This document shows positions 41,687 through 52,647 of a stretch of DNA of 64,000 nt, in pieces. Each line of letters opens with the position of its first letter. Within the stretch, counting starts at the first letter, position 1. This DNA comes from Brachypterus glaber (taxonomy: Eukaryota > Arthropoda > Insecta > Coleoptera > Kateretidae), in the NCBI GenBank assembly GCA_958510825.1, contig OY294046.1, positions 72,983,808-73,047,807 on the forward strand. The letters are read 5' to 3'. The notes beneath the pieces were generated by a model. It did no database searches, was not told the origin of the DNA, and saw only the letters and a program-made list of their open reading frames with translations. The position numbers and the translations under genes were made by a program.

Positions 41687-44157
41687 TAATAGTAATTATA
41701 TACCAAGTTAGAGAAGACATTTTTTATAGCCGTGCGTATTAAATCCCGAGCTGCGTAGCAGCAAGGGATTTAAGAGTGCGAGGCTATAATAGTCTTCTCT
41801 ACCGTGGTTTATATATTAGTTTTTTCGCTACAAGTACTATTTAACTATTTTTATTCAAATAATAAAATAAATTATTAACAGAAATTATATAAGAAAATAC
41901 TTTGGCGTAGATACGTAAGATCAGGGAATTTTCAAGATTACACGGCTCATAGAAACTACTCTAATGTTGTTAGAAGTGCCATAAGAAATTCCAAAAAAAT
42001 ATTTGAAAATAATTTAATATTTTCAGAAAACAAAAAACATTTGTATAGTTACGTCAGAAAGTCCCTAGCATCAAACGTTACCATCCCTCAAATCTATAAC
42101 GAAAATAATGAACAATGCAATAATAACTTTGAAGCTGCAGAAAAGTTTTGTTCGTTCTTTAAAACTAGTTATTCAAACGAGCCCCCTATCCCCTTCCCCA
42201 CTCTTTCTATAAATACTACACAAAATAGTTTAGAAAATTACTCTTTTCTAAAGATGTTGTTCTTCAAAAACTTTCCAATATTAAAATTTCCTCGTTATCT
42301 GGTCCATGCGGTCTTCCATCGAAGATTTTAAAAAACTGTGCAGCCTCTTTATCCCTTCCACTATCCCTTATAATGCAATTTTCCTTTGACAACAGTACTC
42401 TACCAAATGAATGGAAAATCGCAGATGTTATCGCCGTACACAAAAAAGGCAACAAATTTCATAAAGAAAATTATCGCCCTATAAGCCTTACTTGTACTGA
42501 AGTTAAAATTATGGAAAAAATTATCTCTGATGCTATGGTCGCTTTTCTACTTGAAAACAACAACATGGTTTCCTTCCTGGGCGTTCCGTAACAACGAATC
42601 TTTTAAAATGCATAGATGACTGGACAGCTGCTTTAGATAAGGACATACCAATGGATATAATTTATCTAGACTTTCAAAAGGCTTTTGACAAGGTCCCTCA
42701 TAAACGAATAATTTACAAATTGGAGTATTTTGGCATTAGAGGACTCCTACTTTTCTGGATTAATCAATTTTTGGTTAATAGATTTTTTAGGGTTAAAGTT
42801 GGAAACACTTTTACAAGATTGTACACAGTTGACAGTGGTGTTCCTCAGGGCTCCGTGTTAGGACCTCTCCTATTTTTGATTTTTACGTCTGATTTACCTA
42901 GACTGCTTTCGTGTATCAGTTCGTTCTTTGCTGATGATTCAAAATTTTATGGAAACCCTCTACTAGATCATCATCTCATCCAGCATGATATAAATATAAT
43001 TTTGAATTGGAGTAAAACATGGATGATTCCATTAAATATTGACAAGTGTGTGGTTCTACATTTAGGCAAAAACAATCCTGAAATAAACTATTACCTAAAT
43101 AACATTGTACTAAAAAAAGTGGATAAACATATTGATCTTGGTGTATTGGTGACTAGGGACTTGTCATGGACTGAACATATTAATAATATATGTAATAAGA
43201 CGAAAAAAACTCTGCTACATGTTTGTACAAAACTTTTATTCGTCCGATAGTTGAATTTGGGTTTTCCGTTTGGCATCCAACCTTAGTGCGGGATATCAAC
43301 TCTTTGGAGAACATTCAGCGGACCGCCACGAGACTGCCCTATGGAAGAACTCGTCCCTCCTATGAAGATAGGCTCCAAATATTCGGTCTTCCCACTGTGT
43401 TGGACAGATTGGAAAGAGGTTCTCTCTTGATGACATACCGCATTTTACATAATACATTTTCCATAAACCTACAGAACATTTTCACTCTTAACAATGACGA
43501 TCGTCTCAGAGGGCATAACTTTAAGTTAAGACATGAACACTACAGAACAACACACAGAACATCATTTTTGTGCAACCGTGTTTTTGCTACTTGGAACTCT
43601 TTGCCGCATGATGTTGTTCAAGCTCCTACTATTAATACATTTAAAAACCGTTTAGACAATTTTATATACTTGTAATTTTTGCACTCTTTTATTATGTAAA
43701 CGCAATTGAGTTAAATAGGTTTATACCTCAACTCTTCTCTTATGTATGTAATAATAATAATAATATTTCTTGAAATTTTCATAAAAATCAAGTAGCTTTG
43801 ATCAATCACATTTGCTCAAATAAATACTTTGAACTGACGTTTCAAAACTTTTTTTAATTTTTTTTTTCATAATAATTAGCTAATTATTGATTGTATTAAT
43901 TGGTAATAATTATAATTAATTATATTTAATAAATAGAAAGTTATTTAAAGCTATTTTCTTGGGTTTAATTACTAAAAATTGCGCAAAGAACTAAAATATC
44001 TAAAGTGGCAGAAATCAATTGTTTATAAAATTAACTCCTACTAGGAGAGAAAAAATTATTATTGCTATAGGTGAAGAAAATTGATTTCACAGTCTGAAAA
44101 CATAATAAATAATGATAATATTATAACATATTATGTTCTAAAGCTAGTAGTGAAAAA
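41687..44157 (-). mobile_element. Hairpin-ended element, family E, interrupted by a LINE
   Basis: The 3' terminus is on the left: AATAATAGTAATTATATACC, then a hairpin pairing GAGAAGAC and ATAGCC with GGCTAT and GTCTTCTC around the apex GAGCTGCGTAGCAGC. The subterminal repeat TTTTTTCGCTACAAG (plus) is near 41820. After the LINE insertion (41882-43765), the likely 5' end is at 44157 (TTTTTCACTACTAGC on minus), which resembles both its own subterminal repeat and family D. The inferred unit is about 580 bp without the LINE. Confidence 0.5.
41882..43765 (+). pseudogene. CR1/Jockey-like non-LTR retrotransposon, RT domain nearly complete
   Basis: The best-preserved RT in the window. Frame 1 (41882 to about 42255) is the linker (LWRRYVRSGNFQDYTAHRN, YSYVRKSLASNVTIPQIY). 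After a frameshift: SGPCGLPSKILKNC, then motif 2 KENYRPISLT. Near 42575 a few codons are lost and the frame shifts before PGRSVTTNLLKC. Then come motif A DIIYLDFQKAFDKVPHKR, motif B SGVPQGSVLGPLLFLIF and the catalytic FADD near 42930. Near 43210 there is another shift, with loss of part of the thumb, before YKTFIRPIVEFGFSVWHP and GLPTVLDRLERGSLLMTYR, stop at 43675. The 3' UTR ends in (AAT)n at 43750-43764. The endonuclease domain is missing and three breaks make it inactive. Confidence 0.9.
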
Positions 44158-44360
44158 TAGTATATTTATTTATTTATTTATTTATTTATTTATTACGTTT
44201 AAAGTCATTCCGGGACCTTATTTAAGGTATTTTGTACCATATTAGACTGTCTAACAATTCTAGTAATTTTAAAGTGCTTCAAGTCTATGGCCATTCCATT
44301 CTTTTTTCAAAGTTATTCCGCTGTTCCATGTTTTATACCATTAACAAGCCTTGCACTTTT
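44158..44360 (-). mobile_element. Retroposon 3' end with (AAAT)n tail
   Basis: On plus, (TTTA)n at 44161-44196 precedes GTTTAAAGTCATTCCGGGAC. On the minus strand this is a 3' end with an AAAT-type tail. The upstream part, roughly to 44360, is probably a LINE 3' UTR or SINE; no coding is certain. Confidence 0.45.
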
Positions 44361-44445
44361 TTACAAAGTGTAATGTAAATCCAGATAATATTTGTCTTAA
44401 ATATCCATAAGAAAATATAAAATAAAAATAAAAAATTCAAAAATT

Positions 44446-45282
44446 ATTATATTATTTACCAAGTGAGAGAAGTTTAACATTTTTGACATGCGTCAAATTG
44501 CGGGATCAGCGCGCTAGCGCGAAGCCCGCAAGACGCGGTCTAAAATGTTAAATCTTCACTCACGTGGAAAATATAGCATTTTTTTCACTACCAGTACAAT
44601 TAATTAGCTATTTATTTATTTATTCATTTTACTACAATTTAATGAAAAAGCTTGTAAATTTAAAATATCACGCTAGGCGTTCGCGGCCATTAAAAAAACA
44701 AATGAATAACTTGACATTTCTGGTAGAAATTTTCTGGTGATCTGCTAAAATTATTAAGTTAGAAAGTGTTTCCGTGTTAAGTGTAATAAAATATATAAAA
44801 ATGGAAAGTAAAATGCAAAGTGATGATTCTGGTACTCCCCCAGAAATAAGGAGACAGGCGAAAACTGTGAGGGAGAATCTATTGCCTAAAAAATCAATAT
44901 ATGGGGGTTGTACCTCTAGTAATCTATGATCCTTACGGTAATATATGGGTTGTATAATCTATGGTTGAATATGATGGACCAATGATTTTCACTTTTCGAA
45001 GTGTTTTTTGTAAAACATGTTTTATAGGTACTAATTTAGTTAATATTTTTTAATTTATCATGCAATAAATAAATTTGGTGCCTAAAGACACTTGTAAATA
45101 GCAATGTAATTTAATAATTAAGTGAAACGTCAGATGCCAAAACAGCTGAATAAAAATTCATTAATTACCATGGTGCAATTTCATTATTTTTAGAACCTCT
45201 GACGTCATAGGTAGAGAAATAATATTTCTACCAATGAAAAGAACAGTAATAAAGATGTGCTTTTAGGCTGGTGGTGAAAAAA
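44446..45282 (-). mobile_element. Hairpin-ended element, family D copy 3, with different cargo
   Basis: Its 3' terminus is at 44446 (ATATTATTTACCAAGTGAGA on plus). The hairpin is 44459-44563 with apex near CAGCGCGCTAGCGCG. The subterminal repeat TTTTTTTCACTACCAG is near 44578-44593 and the 5' end (TTTTTTCACCACCAGCC on minus) at 45282. Positions 44893-45282 match copy 2. 44650-44892 does not, and holds the frame at 44801. Confidence 0.75.
44801..44929 (+). CDS. Putative captured first exon in family D copy 3
   Basis: A 42-residue frame with a plausible start: MESKMQSDDSGTPPEIRRQ, then AKTVRENLLPKKS. After that the sequence crosses at about 44893 into the shared family D body and stops at TGA. 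From memory of insect protein families, an acidic start followed by ..LLPKKS.. resembles the N-terminal region of proteins with a tyrosine-recombinase (phage integrase-like) fold. This is a short match and not proof. About 150 bp upstream is unshared and could be 5' UTR. The last codons belong to the element body, so the original exon is truncated. Confidence 0.4.
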   Translation: MESKMQSDDSGTPPEIRRQAKTVRENLLPKKSIYGGCTSSNL

Positions 45283-45742
45283 TATATTTAATTATTACCC
45301 TGTAACACGTTGTACTGTAAAAATGTTTTATAACATTGTCTCAGATTTAATTTTTATCTGTTTTGAAAGTCTCATGGTAAATGTTCTAGAAAATGTATTC
45401 CTGAAATTGCATTTGAAATATTTGCAATGATACCACTTCAAGATACCGACTTCCCCTAGCAAAAATGATGTGAAATGACACTTTTCAAACCAATAAAAAT
45501 CCTCCCTTTTAAGCATAAAAATATTCCCTGGAAAAATAAAACAAAAAAATGTAATAAAATAACAACGGTTGAAGTGGGGATTTGGAAAGCATAAACAAGA
45601 TGGAAGTTTGGGATAATCGCAGTAAAAATATTACACTTTGCTAGATAAAAACATAGTATACCATTATATTTTTGAAATTTCGCTTACCAGTACTTTATAT
45701 TCTGAAAAGAAAATGAAATAACTTTTTTGAGGTTATTTACTT
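45283..45742. other. Sequence without recognised gene
   Basis: AT-rich; a 62-residue minus frame (45516-45328) has no domain. It ends at the 20-bp duplication starting at 45743. Confidence 0.3.
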
Positions 45743-45762
45743 ATTACACGTGTTGCATCAAT

Positions 45763-46160
45763 GGCGATTTCTCCCGTTAGATTAGACAGGGACAAAAGTT
45801 CTACCCAAAAAGGATAGAAGACATACATACACTCCCACTTCCACCCAACCAAAAAAATTCTGTATTTGTTCTTTGTTGAACAAATACAATATTTACTTGG
45901 CCGGGCGAAAAGTGTAACTATATTATTTTTATTAAAGAAATTACTGGCGCCATCTAAATTTTAGTAGAATTATCTTATTCTACAGATTCACATTAGCTAT
46001 GTTAGTTCGTGCTACACTTTCCGGCCAACCAAATAAATACTGTATTTGTTGTATGAAAAACAAATACAGTATTTATTTGGTTGGCTGGAAAGTGTAGCAC
46101 AAATGACATAGAGATAGGGTAGACTTTTTTTGTTTCATAAATCTAGTTGTAGAGAGCTTC
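45763..46160. mobile_element. Double-hairpin element with 20-bp target duplication, copy 1
   Basis: The same 20 bases, ATTACACGTGTTGCATCAAT, flank it at 45743-45762 and 46161-46180. The 398-bp body starts GGCGATTTCTCCCGTTAGAT and ends GTTGTAGAGAGCTTC, without a poly-A tail. It contains one imperfect hairpin (CAAATACAATATTTACTTGG region, 45845-45905) and one near-perfect one (46010-46102: GTGCTACACTTTCCGGCC against its complement GGCTGGAAAGTGTAGCAC). GTTCTACCC near 45795 resembles a pol III B box but no A box is evident. A copy lies at 60116-60522. Confidence 0.75.
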
Positions 46161-46184
46161 ATTACACGTGTTGCATCAATTTAA

Positions 46185-47353
46185 TATATACTATGGAATA
46201 TTAGGGTGGATCTTATTTTTTTTATTGTTTAAAAATTTTCATTCTGGTGTATTTAGAAATCTTGAAAATATGAGGGTGATCAAGCTTCTCTAAGGGTCCC
46301 AATCGGACCCCTAAAATCGTGAAATTACGAATAAATCGTAATAAATCGTTGAAAATGGGCTGCACTTTTTGTATCAGTCGAAAATTTAAAAGCCTTGAAA
46401 ACTTAATTTGTTCCTTTTGAATGTACAAAATTATGTACTAAATTTTAAAATGATCAAAATATTTTATCATTTGATCTGGTGTCCCAAAAAGTTACCGACT
46501 GAAAAAAGTTAATTACCCCTAAAACAGCAAGTACTGAATATTTGGCCGCCCTTCTGCCCAAAATTTGACAACTATGTTTTGTTTTTTTAAGCAAGATAAT
46601 AAATTAAATATCGCACAGTAAATATTTTCAAAACAGATTCGAATATTGGATGTGCGAATATACTGCATAGTTTATTTTATAAAACATAACTATATTCTAT
46701 ACACAAACATACTCTTCAAAATGTTGTAAAAATATTTACTGTGCGATTTTTAATTTACTCTCTTGCTTGATGAAACAGACCATAAAAATAAAAAACAGGT
46801 CATCACCTCTAAAATAGAGCAGTGAAAGTGTTCAGGTAGTACAAGTTAAGTATCTTATACGAAAAACTTTTTGGAAAAATCCCCCATTTTACTCAATATG
46901 CTTGTATGATGTTTTTGCATGAGAAATCCCGTGTAGAGATATGCAAAGCGATCCCGTTATTATAATCCTTGATGAGCGTAACTCACAGGGGCGTCGCGAC
47001 GATGAGATAGCGACGCATCCCTCGTGAATAAACGTTTGTTATCGGAGTAAAACGGGCCGCGTGCCGAGAATTATGATTGTTATTAGTCATGTTGACAAGT
47101 ATAATATGCCAGATAATGTTAATATAGGAGGCTACGCTTTTGTCGGTTAATATTTTACACGCCCTCGTATTCTTTATCAGATTACGGAGCGATTTATCGG
47201 GTTGTATGGACATTTTACGCCAATTGAACAATGGAACATAATATCGCAAAACAGGGATTATGATTTGATCCTTTGGCTATTATTTAAGGTTGTTTTTTCG
47301 TGTGAACAGTTTTGATTTTAGTCTACGAAATTTAATGCATTAAGTATAGCTGC
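46185..47353. other. Sequence with a foldback pair and a GC-richer segment
   Basis: About 46593-46630 and 46735-46780 form inverted arms (AAATATCGCACAGTAAATAT against ATATTTACTGTGCGATTTTT). 46930-47250 is more GC-rich (GGGGCGTCGCGACGATGAGA; ACGGGCCGCGTGCC) and carries an 88-residue minus frame without a recognisable domain. It could be unique host DNA. Confidence 0.4.
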
Positions 47354-47355
47354 TA

Positions 47356-48433
47356 CACTGTAAATGAAAATATGGTAATTTCACAGCAAATAAAGTAGGT
47401 CATATGTTACCAGCAAAGAAATTGGTAAATTTAAATCAGTACTGAAAATTCACTGTTATCTGTAAAAATGTGAATATTTCCTGTGATTTCACAGTAATTT
47501 AAGCAGCGCATTTCAATGTATTTCAATCAGTATTACAGGCTCTTGTAATTTTCGGGACTCTCTGTAAAAGTGCCGGGTTTTTGGACCACATGCATGAATT
47601 TTAATGCATAATTATTGTACCGCACTGTAAATGAAAATATGGTAATTTTACAGCAAATTAAGTAGGTCATATGTTACCAGCAAAGAAAGTGGTAAATTTA
47701 AATCAGTACTGTAAAGTCACTGCTATTTTGGTAATTTTACTGCTATCTTTTGTATGTAAGCTATAATTATGGCAATTTTCAAACAATATTGCAAATGCGC
47801 CGGGTTTTTAGACCGCATGCATGAATTTTAATGCAAAATTATTGTACCGACAGGAAAAGAGCTGAGATTTTACGAAACCGAGTAATATTGAGGTTAATTT
47901 AATAAATATTGTAAATTCACATTCTGAAATGGTGAATTTGTTTAATAATTACCCTTAATACTACTGAAAGATTGAGGGATAAATTTAGAGTGCAACAGAA
48001 AAACAGCTGAAATTTTACTAAACAGAGTAGTATTGAGGTTAATTTTAATAAATATTATAAATTCACGTTCTGACATGGTGAATTTGCTTTAATTATTACA
48101 GTTAATACTACTGAAAGATTGATGGATAAATTTAGAGTGCAACAGGAAAACAGCTAAAATTTTACTAAACAGAGTAGTATTGAGGTTAATTTTAATAAAT
48201 ATTATAAATTCACGTTCTGACATGGTGAATTTGCTTTAATTATTACAGTTAATACTACTGAAAGATTGATGGATAAATTTAGAGTGCGACAGGAAAACAG
48301 CTAAAATTTTACTAAACAGAGTAATATTGAGGTTAATTTTAATAAATATTGTAAATTCACGTTCTGACATGGTGAATTTGCTTTAATTATTACAGTTAAT
48401 ACTACTGAAAGATTGACGGATAAATTTAGAGTG
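47356..48433. mobile_element. TA-flanked MITE T4, internally amplified copy
   Basis: 1078 bp, TA at 47354-47355 and 48434-48435. The left half holds two starts of the element (CACTGTAAATGAAAATATGG at 47356 and about 47625). The right half holds about four tandem units of about 147 bp beginning near 47845, 47990, 48137 and 48285, each with CAGGAAAACAGCTAAAATTT and GAGGTTAATTTTAATAAATA. Each unit ends AAATTTAGAGTGC followed by RACA, so internal copies of the right end are followed by more element sequence. The simple copy at 32702 is 321 bp. Confidence 0.82.
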
Positions 48434-48435
48434 TA

Positions 48436-49569
48436 TAGCCTGTATGACTTTTCATAAAGTTTTACACGACTAATATTTGAGATAAGAGTATTAATGTAAT
48501 ATATAACCTACATAAAAAAGTTTCTTCCAGAACTAGGATTTGAACCTGAAAACAGAATGATAGTAATATGTGATATTTTCTAGCAAGTGTTGTACTGAGG
48601 ATTGAGTGCTTAATTATAATTATGAGCTACTCTAAAACAAAAGTGACCTGAAAGATTTAGTACATATTTAATTTAGTAGAAGATGTTCAGAACATCATGT
48701 TTCTTTATTTATAAATCTAAGAAATAGTTATTTATGAATAATAAACATCTATTATTCATTAAACATTTTAGTAAAACATATTTATTTAAACACCTTTAAC
48801 TATGATAAATATACTCAACTCGAATACTTAACCAAACATATAACAATTTTAATAATTTATTATTTTAAGTTAACACATCTGCGTAACATCCAGTAGTTAA
48901 TAGTGTTTTAATTAAGAGTAGCTCATAATTTTTAAGATTGTTTTTATTTTTAGGAGGCAACACTTCGTTTAATATTTAATTATGAGCACAGAGGCGTAGC
49001 ATTTTTTTCAAGACAGAAGGACATCGTTTTAAAGGTGAGTTTTGGGATAAATAAGAACAATATGTTTTAGTTTAAAAAAGTGCAAAATGATAAAAAAGTG
49101 ATGAAAATCTGTTTATCTGTTAATGATAAATAAAATTAAAACTTCATAAAAATTCTTTAACAATTTTGTGTTATCGTAAACCTGACAACAACGCATATGC
49201 GATTAATATAATTCAATTCTAGTGATTTTGTCTCAACATTTAGAATGTATAATAAAAAAACTGTACAACATTAATCAAATGTATTTATTTAAAGCTACAG
49301 CTTAAAAGTTTCTATGTAGCTTTTTCATAACCTATTGCTTTCCCATTTTTTATTTATATCATGAAAATAAAGTTTTTTAATACGTTGAAAGCCACATTAA
49401 ATAACTAGTCCGGAGCCACACTGTCCCATGGCACTGCATGCTTTGGGTTACCATTGGAGCTGATGGATTGCTTTACAATATTATTATTATAAATACCTCA
49501 CAAAATAGAAAAGTTATGTAGACAATTTTACTTGTGTATTATAACTGAGTATATATATATAGGATATGC
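48436..49569. other. Sequence without recognised gene; B-box-like relic
   Basis: At 48533-48550 the minus strand reads AGGTTCAAATCCTAG, a good pol III B box. No full tRNA cloverleaf can be drawn upstream, so it may be a decayed tRNA or SINE relic. A (TA)n tract lies at about 49549-49561. The remainder is AT-rich. Confidence 0.35.
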
Positions 49570-49895
49570 TTTTTCCTACGACCTAGTTAGTAGTTATTGC
49601 GTATTTCCCATCCGTTGCCTATGACAACGGATGGGAAGTGATTTCACATACCTGCTGTCAGAAAATTAGTAAAGGGCAAACACATAACCTCAAATTAACA
49701 GACTAATGTTAAGATAATTTTTGCGTTTTTTCTAATGTTTAGGTAATGTTTAGGTATTAGGTCGGCTGCGCCTCGTAAAAAAAATGCACTCTCGTGCACT
49801 GATATGATTTGCGTCGAGGTGGACCACCTCAGGTGGTTATACTATTTTTCCTAAACAAAAACTAGGTTCGCGTACTTGGTGCGTAATATACTATA
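49570..49895 (+). repeat. Family F, copy 2 (hairpin-ended, partial)
   Basis: It starts with a T-run then CCTACGACCTAGTTAG. A near-perfect hairpin follows: CCCATCCGTTGCCTATGACA then ACGGATGGG. Around 49775-49895 there are hairpin-like GC-rich words (TGCACTCTCGTGCACTG; GAGGTGGACCACCTC) and two AT-rich tags like GTGGTTATACTATTTTT and CTTGGTGCGTAATATACTAT, similar to 3' tags of families B and D. Boundaries are uncertain. Confidence 0.45.
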
Positions 49896-50412
49896 TTTCT
49901 ATAAAACCTAATATTCAAAATATCTGTGCGCCTCTGCAACACGAAGGACTCTCAATCATCACTTGTCATAATAACATGCATGTTTTGTTTAGGAGTAACG
50001 CCTTTTGAAAAATAAACGCGTCTCACCATTTCAAACATCTACTTAACAACTCGTGGCGCTTCTTGTGTTGCATGTTATTAACCTACCAGTGGCGTATCAA
50101 AAGATATATAACTACAATCATATTTTATTTTTGTAAATCCAAACATACTAAAAAGTTCTTTGTAAATTATAATTTAATCAAAATAGAGAATGTTGCATTA
50201 AAAAGGAATTAAAACATTATCATTTCCTTCTGCTTCCTTTCCTTTATTAAAATAATTTTCTTTTTCTATTTAATGTTCTTCTTCATTTTCTTCTTCATTT
50301 TCTTTTTTTCTTTTCATTTTCTTTTTTATTTTCTGCTTCATTCATCTTCTATTTATTGCGATAGATATATGTCAAAACTCAACCGTGAACAATTGTATAA
50401 ATAATAAAGTAC
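49896..50412. other. Sequence without recognised gene
   Basis: It contains a TTC-rich tract (50225-50345). CAGTGGCG near 50095 resembles an hAT end but has no partner. No frame of note. Confidence 0.3.
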
Positions 50413-51205
50413 AAAAGAGTTCCTTTTTGCAAAGAGTTCCTCGGAGTTCCTTCGGAGTTCCTCCAGAGTTCCTCGGAGTTCCTTCGGAGTTCCTCCAGAG
50501 TTCCTTGGGAGTTCCTCTTGTGTTCCTTAAGAGTTCCTCTCTGGAAGGGGTAATTTTTGGCAAATAAGCCGTAGAAATTACCGCTGTGCAAGCACTACTG
50601 CCAATAAGACACCCTCAAAAAAAAGCTTTGTCCCTGACGGTTACTACCAAACATGGGCGCCCCTTCAAATAACAAGTGGCGCCCCCGATTTACCTTCACG
50701 AGAAAAAAGCTTTGTCCCTGACAGCTTCTACCAAACTTGACGCCTCTTCAACTCTTCAACACCACAAAAATTGGCGCCCCAAGATTACCTTCATTCAGGA
50801 AAAAAGCTTTGTCCCTAACGGTTTCTGCCAAACTTGGCGCCCCTTCAGATCAAAAATTGAGCGCCCCAAAATTACCTTCGGGAAAAAAAGCTTTGTCCCT
50901 GACGGTTTCTACCAAACATGGCGCCCCTTCAAAATTTCAAAAAAAAAATGGCGCCAGCTCATCTAGTTTGAACATAAAAACGTTAATCCACATGGGTAAT
51001 AAATAATAATTGTTTCTGACCGCGTCTGAAATTTGTAAAAAAGAGTTCCTTTTTACAAAGAGTTCCTCCATTTTGCAGAGTTCCTCCATTTTACAAAGAG
51101 TTCCTCCAGAGTTCCTCCTTTTTGCAAAGAGTTCATCGGAGTTCCTCCAGAGTTCCTCGGAGTTCCTCCAGAGTTCCTCGGAGTTCCTCCTGAGTTCCTT
51201 TGACA
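50413..51205. repeat. Minisatellite sandwich: GAGTTCC arrays around a GGCGCC array
   Basis: About 50413-50545 and 51040-51202 are arrays of 11-13-bp units (GAGTTCCTCCA, GAGTTCCTCGG, GAGTTCCTTCG), each beginning AAAAGAGTTCCTTTTT. Between them, about 50615-50960 holds four units of about 83-100 bp, each starting AAAAAGCTTTGTCCCTGACG then TTTCTACCAAAC and GGCGCC. The repetitive reading frames here (Asn-Ser-Gly-Gly-Thr-Pro type) are by-products of the repeats. Confidence 0.88.
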
Positions 51206-51781
51206 TGTACAAAAGATTTCCTCGCGGTCAGCCCCTCGACTTTTCATCTGAGAGAAACATTCAATTTTTTCTTCAAGCGTCCTAAATATTATTTTTGCAT
51301 TTAATTTATTCAATAATAAAGTCTGCTTTTTATTAAAATAGACCGATAAAACACTTTTGGAATGAACTTAAACTTTCCTTAGCCCATTTTAAAAATTTTT
51401 CGTGGGCTGAATCGTACACTTTTCGAGATTTTGATGGTAACTTTTCTAATGTAGCATTTACAATTTCGGAGAGATTTGTAGGTTTACAATCCATATATTC
51501 AATCATTTTTAATCAATTTCACACGTTTTTGCATAAAATCTCGAGTCAACAAACAACTGTGAAGTATGGCTGTCATCAAAATCACAGAGTGCTGCCCTCA
51601 GTGGCGGTTCTACTAAATTTTTTTACGGTGTAGAACAATGAACTCATTTTTTTACTATAAAAAAATAGATCACTTTTATCTAGTATGTTCAGTTAAGAAA
51701 TATGATCATTTTAGTACACTTTAAGAAAAAAGTATTAACTTTTCCAACTGAGTAGGAAAAAATTCTGAATCTCTATTATAA
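51206..51781. other. Sequence without recognised gene
   Basis: Near 51598 CAGTGGCGGTTCTAC resembles an hAT end, without a partner. No frame of note. Confidence 0.3.
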
Positions 51782-51783
51782 TA

Positions 51784-52647
51784 CAGGGTGTATTTGAAAT
51801 AGCATCGGAAATTTTAACAGGTGATTCTACATGATAAAATATGACAAAAAGTTCCTATAAACATATGTCTAAAAATGCGTGATAAGGGAGCTACGCCCCT
51901 TTGACATTAGCTAAAAAAATGGGTTTTTATTTAGTAACTCAGGAACCCTTTGAGATATATTAACCAGGTTTTGCACGTGAATTAATCCTAATAAGACCCA
52001 TCTTTGTATGTCATTTTCACGTACCTATTTAAACCAGGGGTGTGCGAAACGGGGGGGCCTTATCAGTTTTTTGTCCCAAACTTTTTTCTGTGTAACTTTT
52101 TTGCAATTTTATTTTTGAAATATGATTCCTCAGGTCAAAATACATAAAAAAGGTACTCTTGTTGTAATACTGTAGGATTAACCGTTTTCGAGAAAAATTC
52201 ATTTGAAGGTGAAATTTCACGGTTCGAGGACGAAAAATTAAATACTAAAATGTCGAAAACCAAAATTTTAATGATGCAGGGCGAATGTACATTAAAAACT
52301 AAGAAAAAAACCTCATTACTTCCAAAAATCAATCAAAAACACAGAAAAAAGTTTGGGACAAAAAACTGATAAGCCCCCCCCGTTTTGCACACCCCTGGTT
52401 GAAATAAGTACATGAAAATAACACACAAAAACGGGCCTTGGTAGGATTAGTTGACGTGCAAAACCTCGTTGATATATCTCAAAGGGTTCCTGACTTATTG
52501 AATAAAAACCGATTTTTTAGCCACTTTTAAAGGGGCGTAGCTCCCTTATGACGCATTTTTAGACATATGTTTATAGGAACTTTTTGTCATATTTTATGAT
52601 GTAGAATCATCTGTTAAAATTTCCGATGCTATTTCAAATACACCGTG
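51784..52647. mobile_element. TA-flanked TIR element related to T1, copy c
   Basis: 864 bp, TA at 51782-51783 and 52648-52649. Ends CAGGGTGTATTTGAAATAGC and CACGGTGTATTTGAAATAGC, with long inverted repeats through GATTCTACAT, TAGGAACTTTTTGTCATATT and GGGGCGTAGCTCCCTTATGA. The inner parts (GTTTGGGACAAAAAACTGAT; CGTTTTGCACACCCCTGG) are also inverted, so the element is nearly a full palindrome. It shares word order with T1 but little identity. Confidence 0.82.

Noticed and set aside
48525..48600. tRNA gene on the minus strand near the AGGTTCAAATCCTAG box
   Set aside because: No matching acceptor strand or A box at the expected distance.
50372..51313. Repetitive proteins of Asn-Ser-Gly-Gly-Thr-Pro or Glu-Phe-Leu-Gln-Ser type
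   Set aside because: All frames of the GAGTTCC minisatellite are open on both strands; no sign of a real gene.
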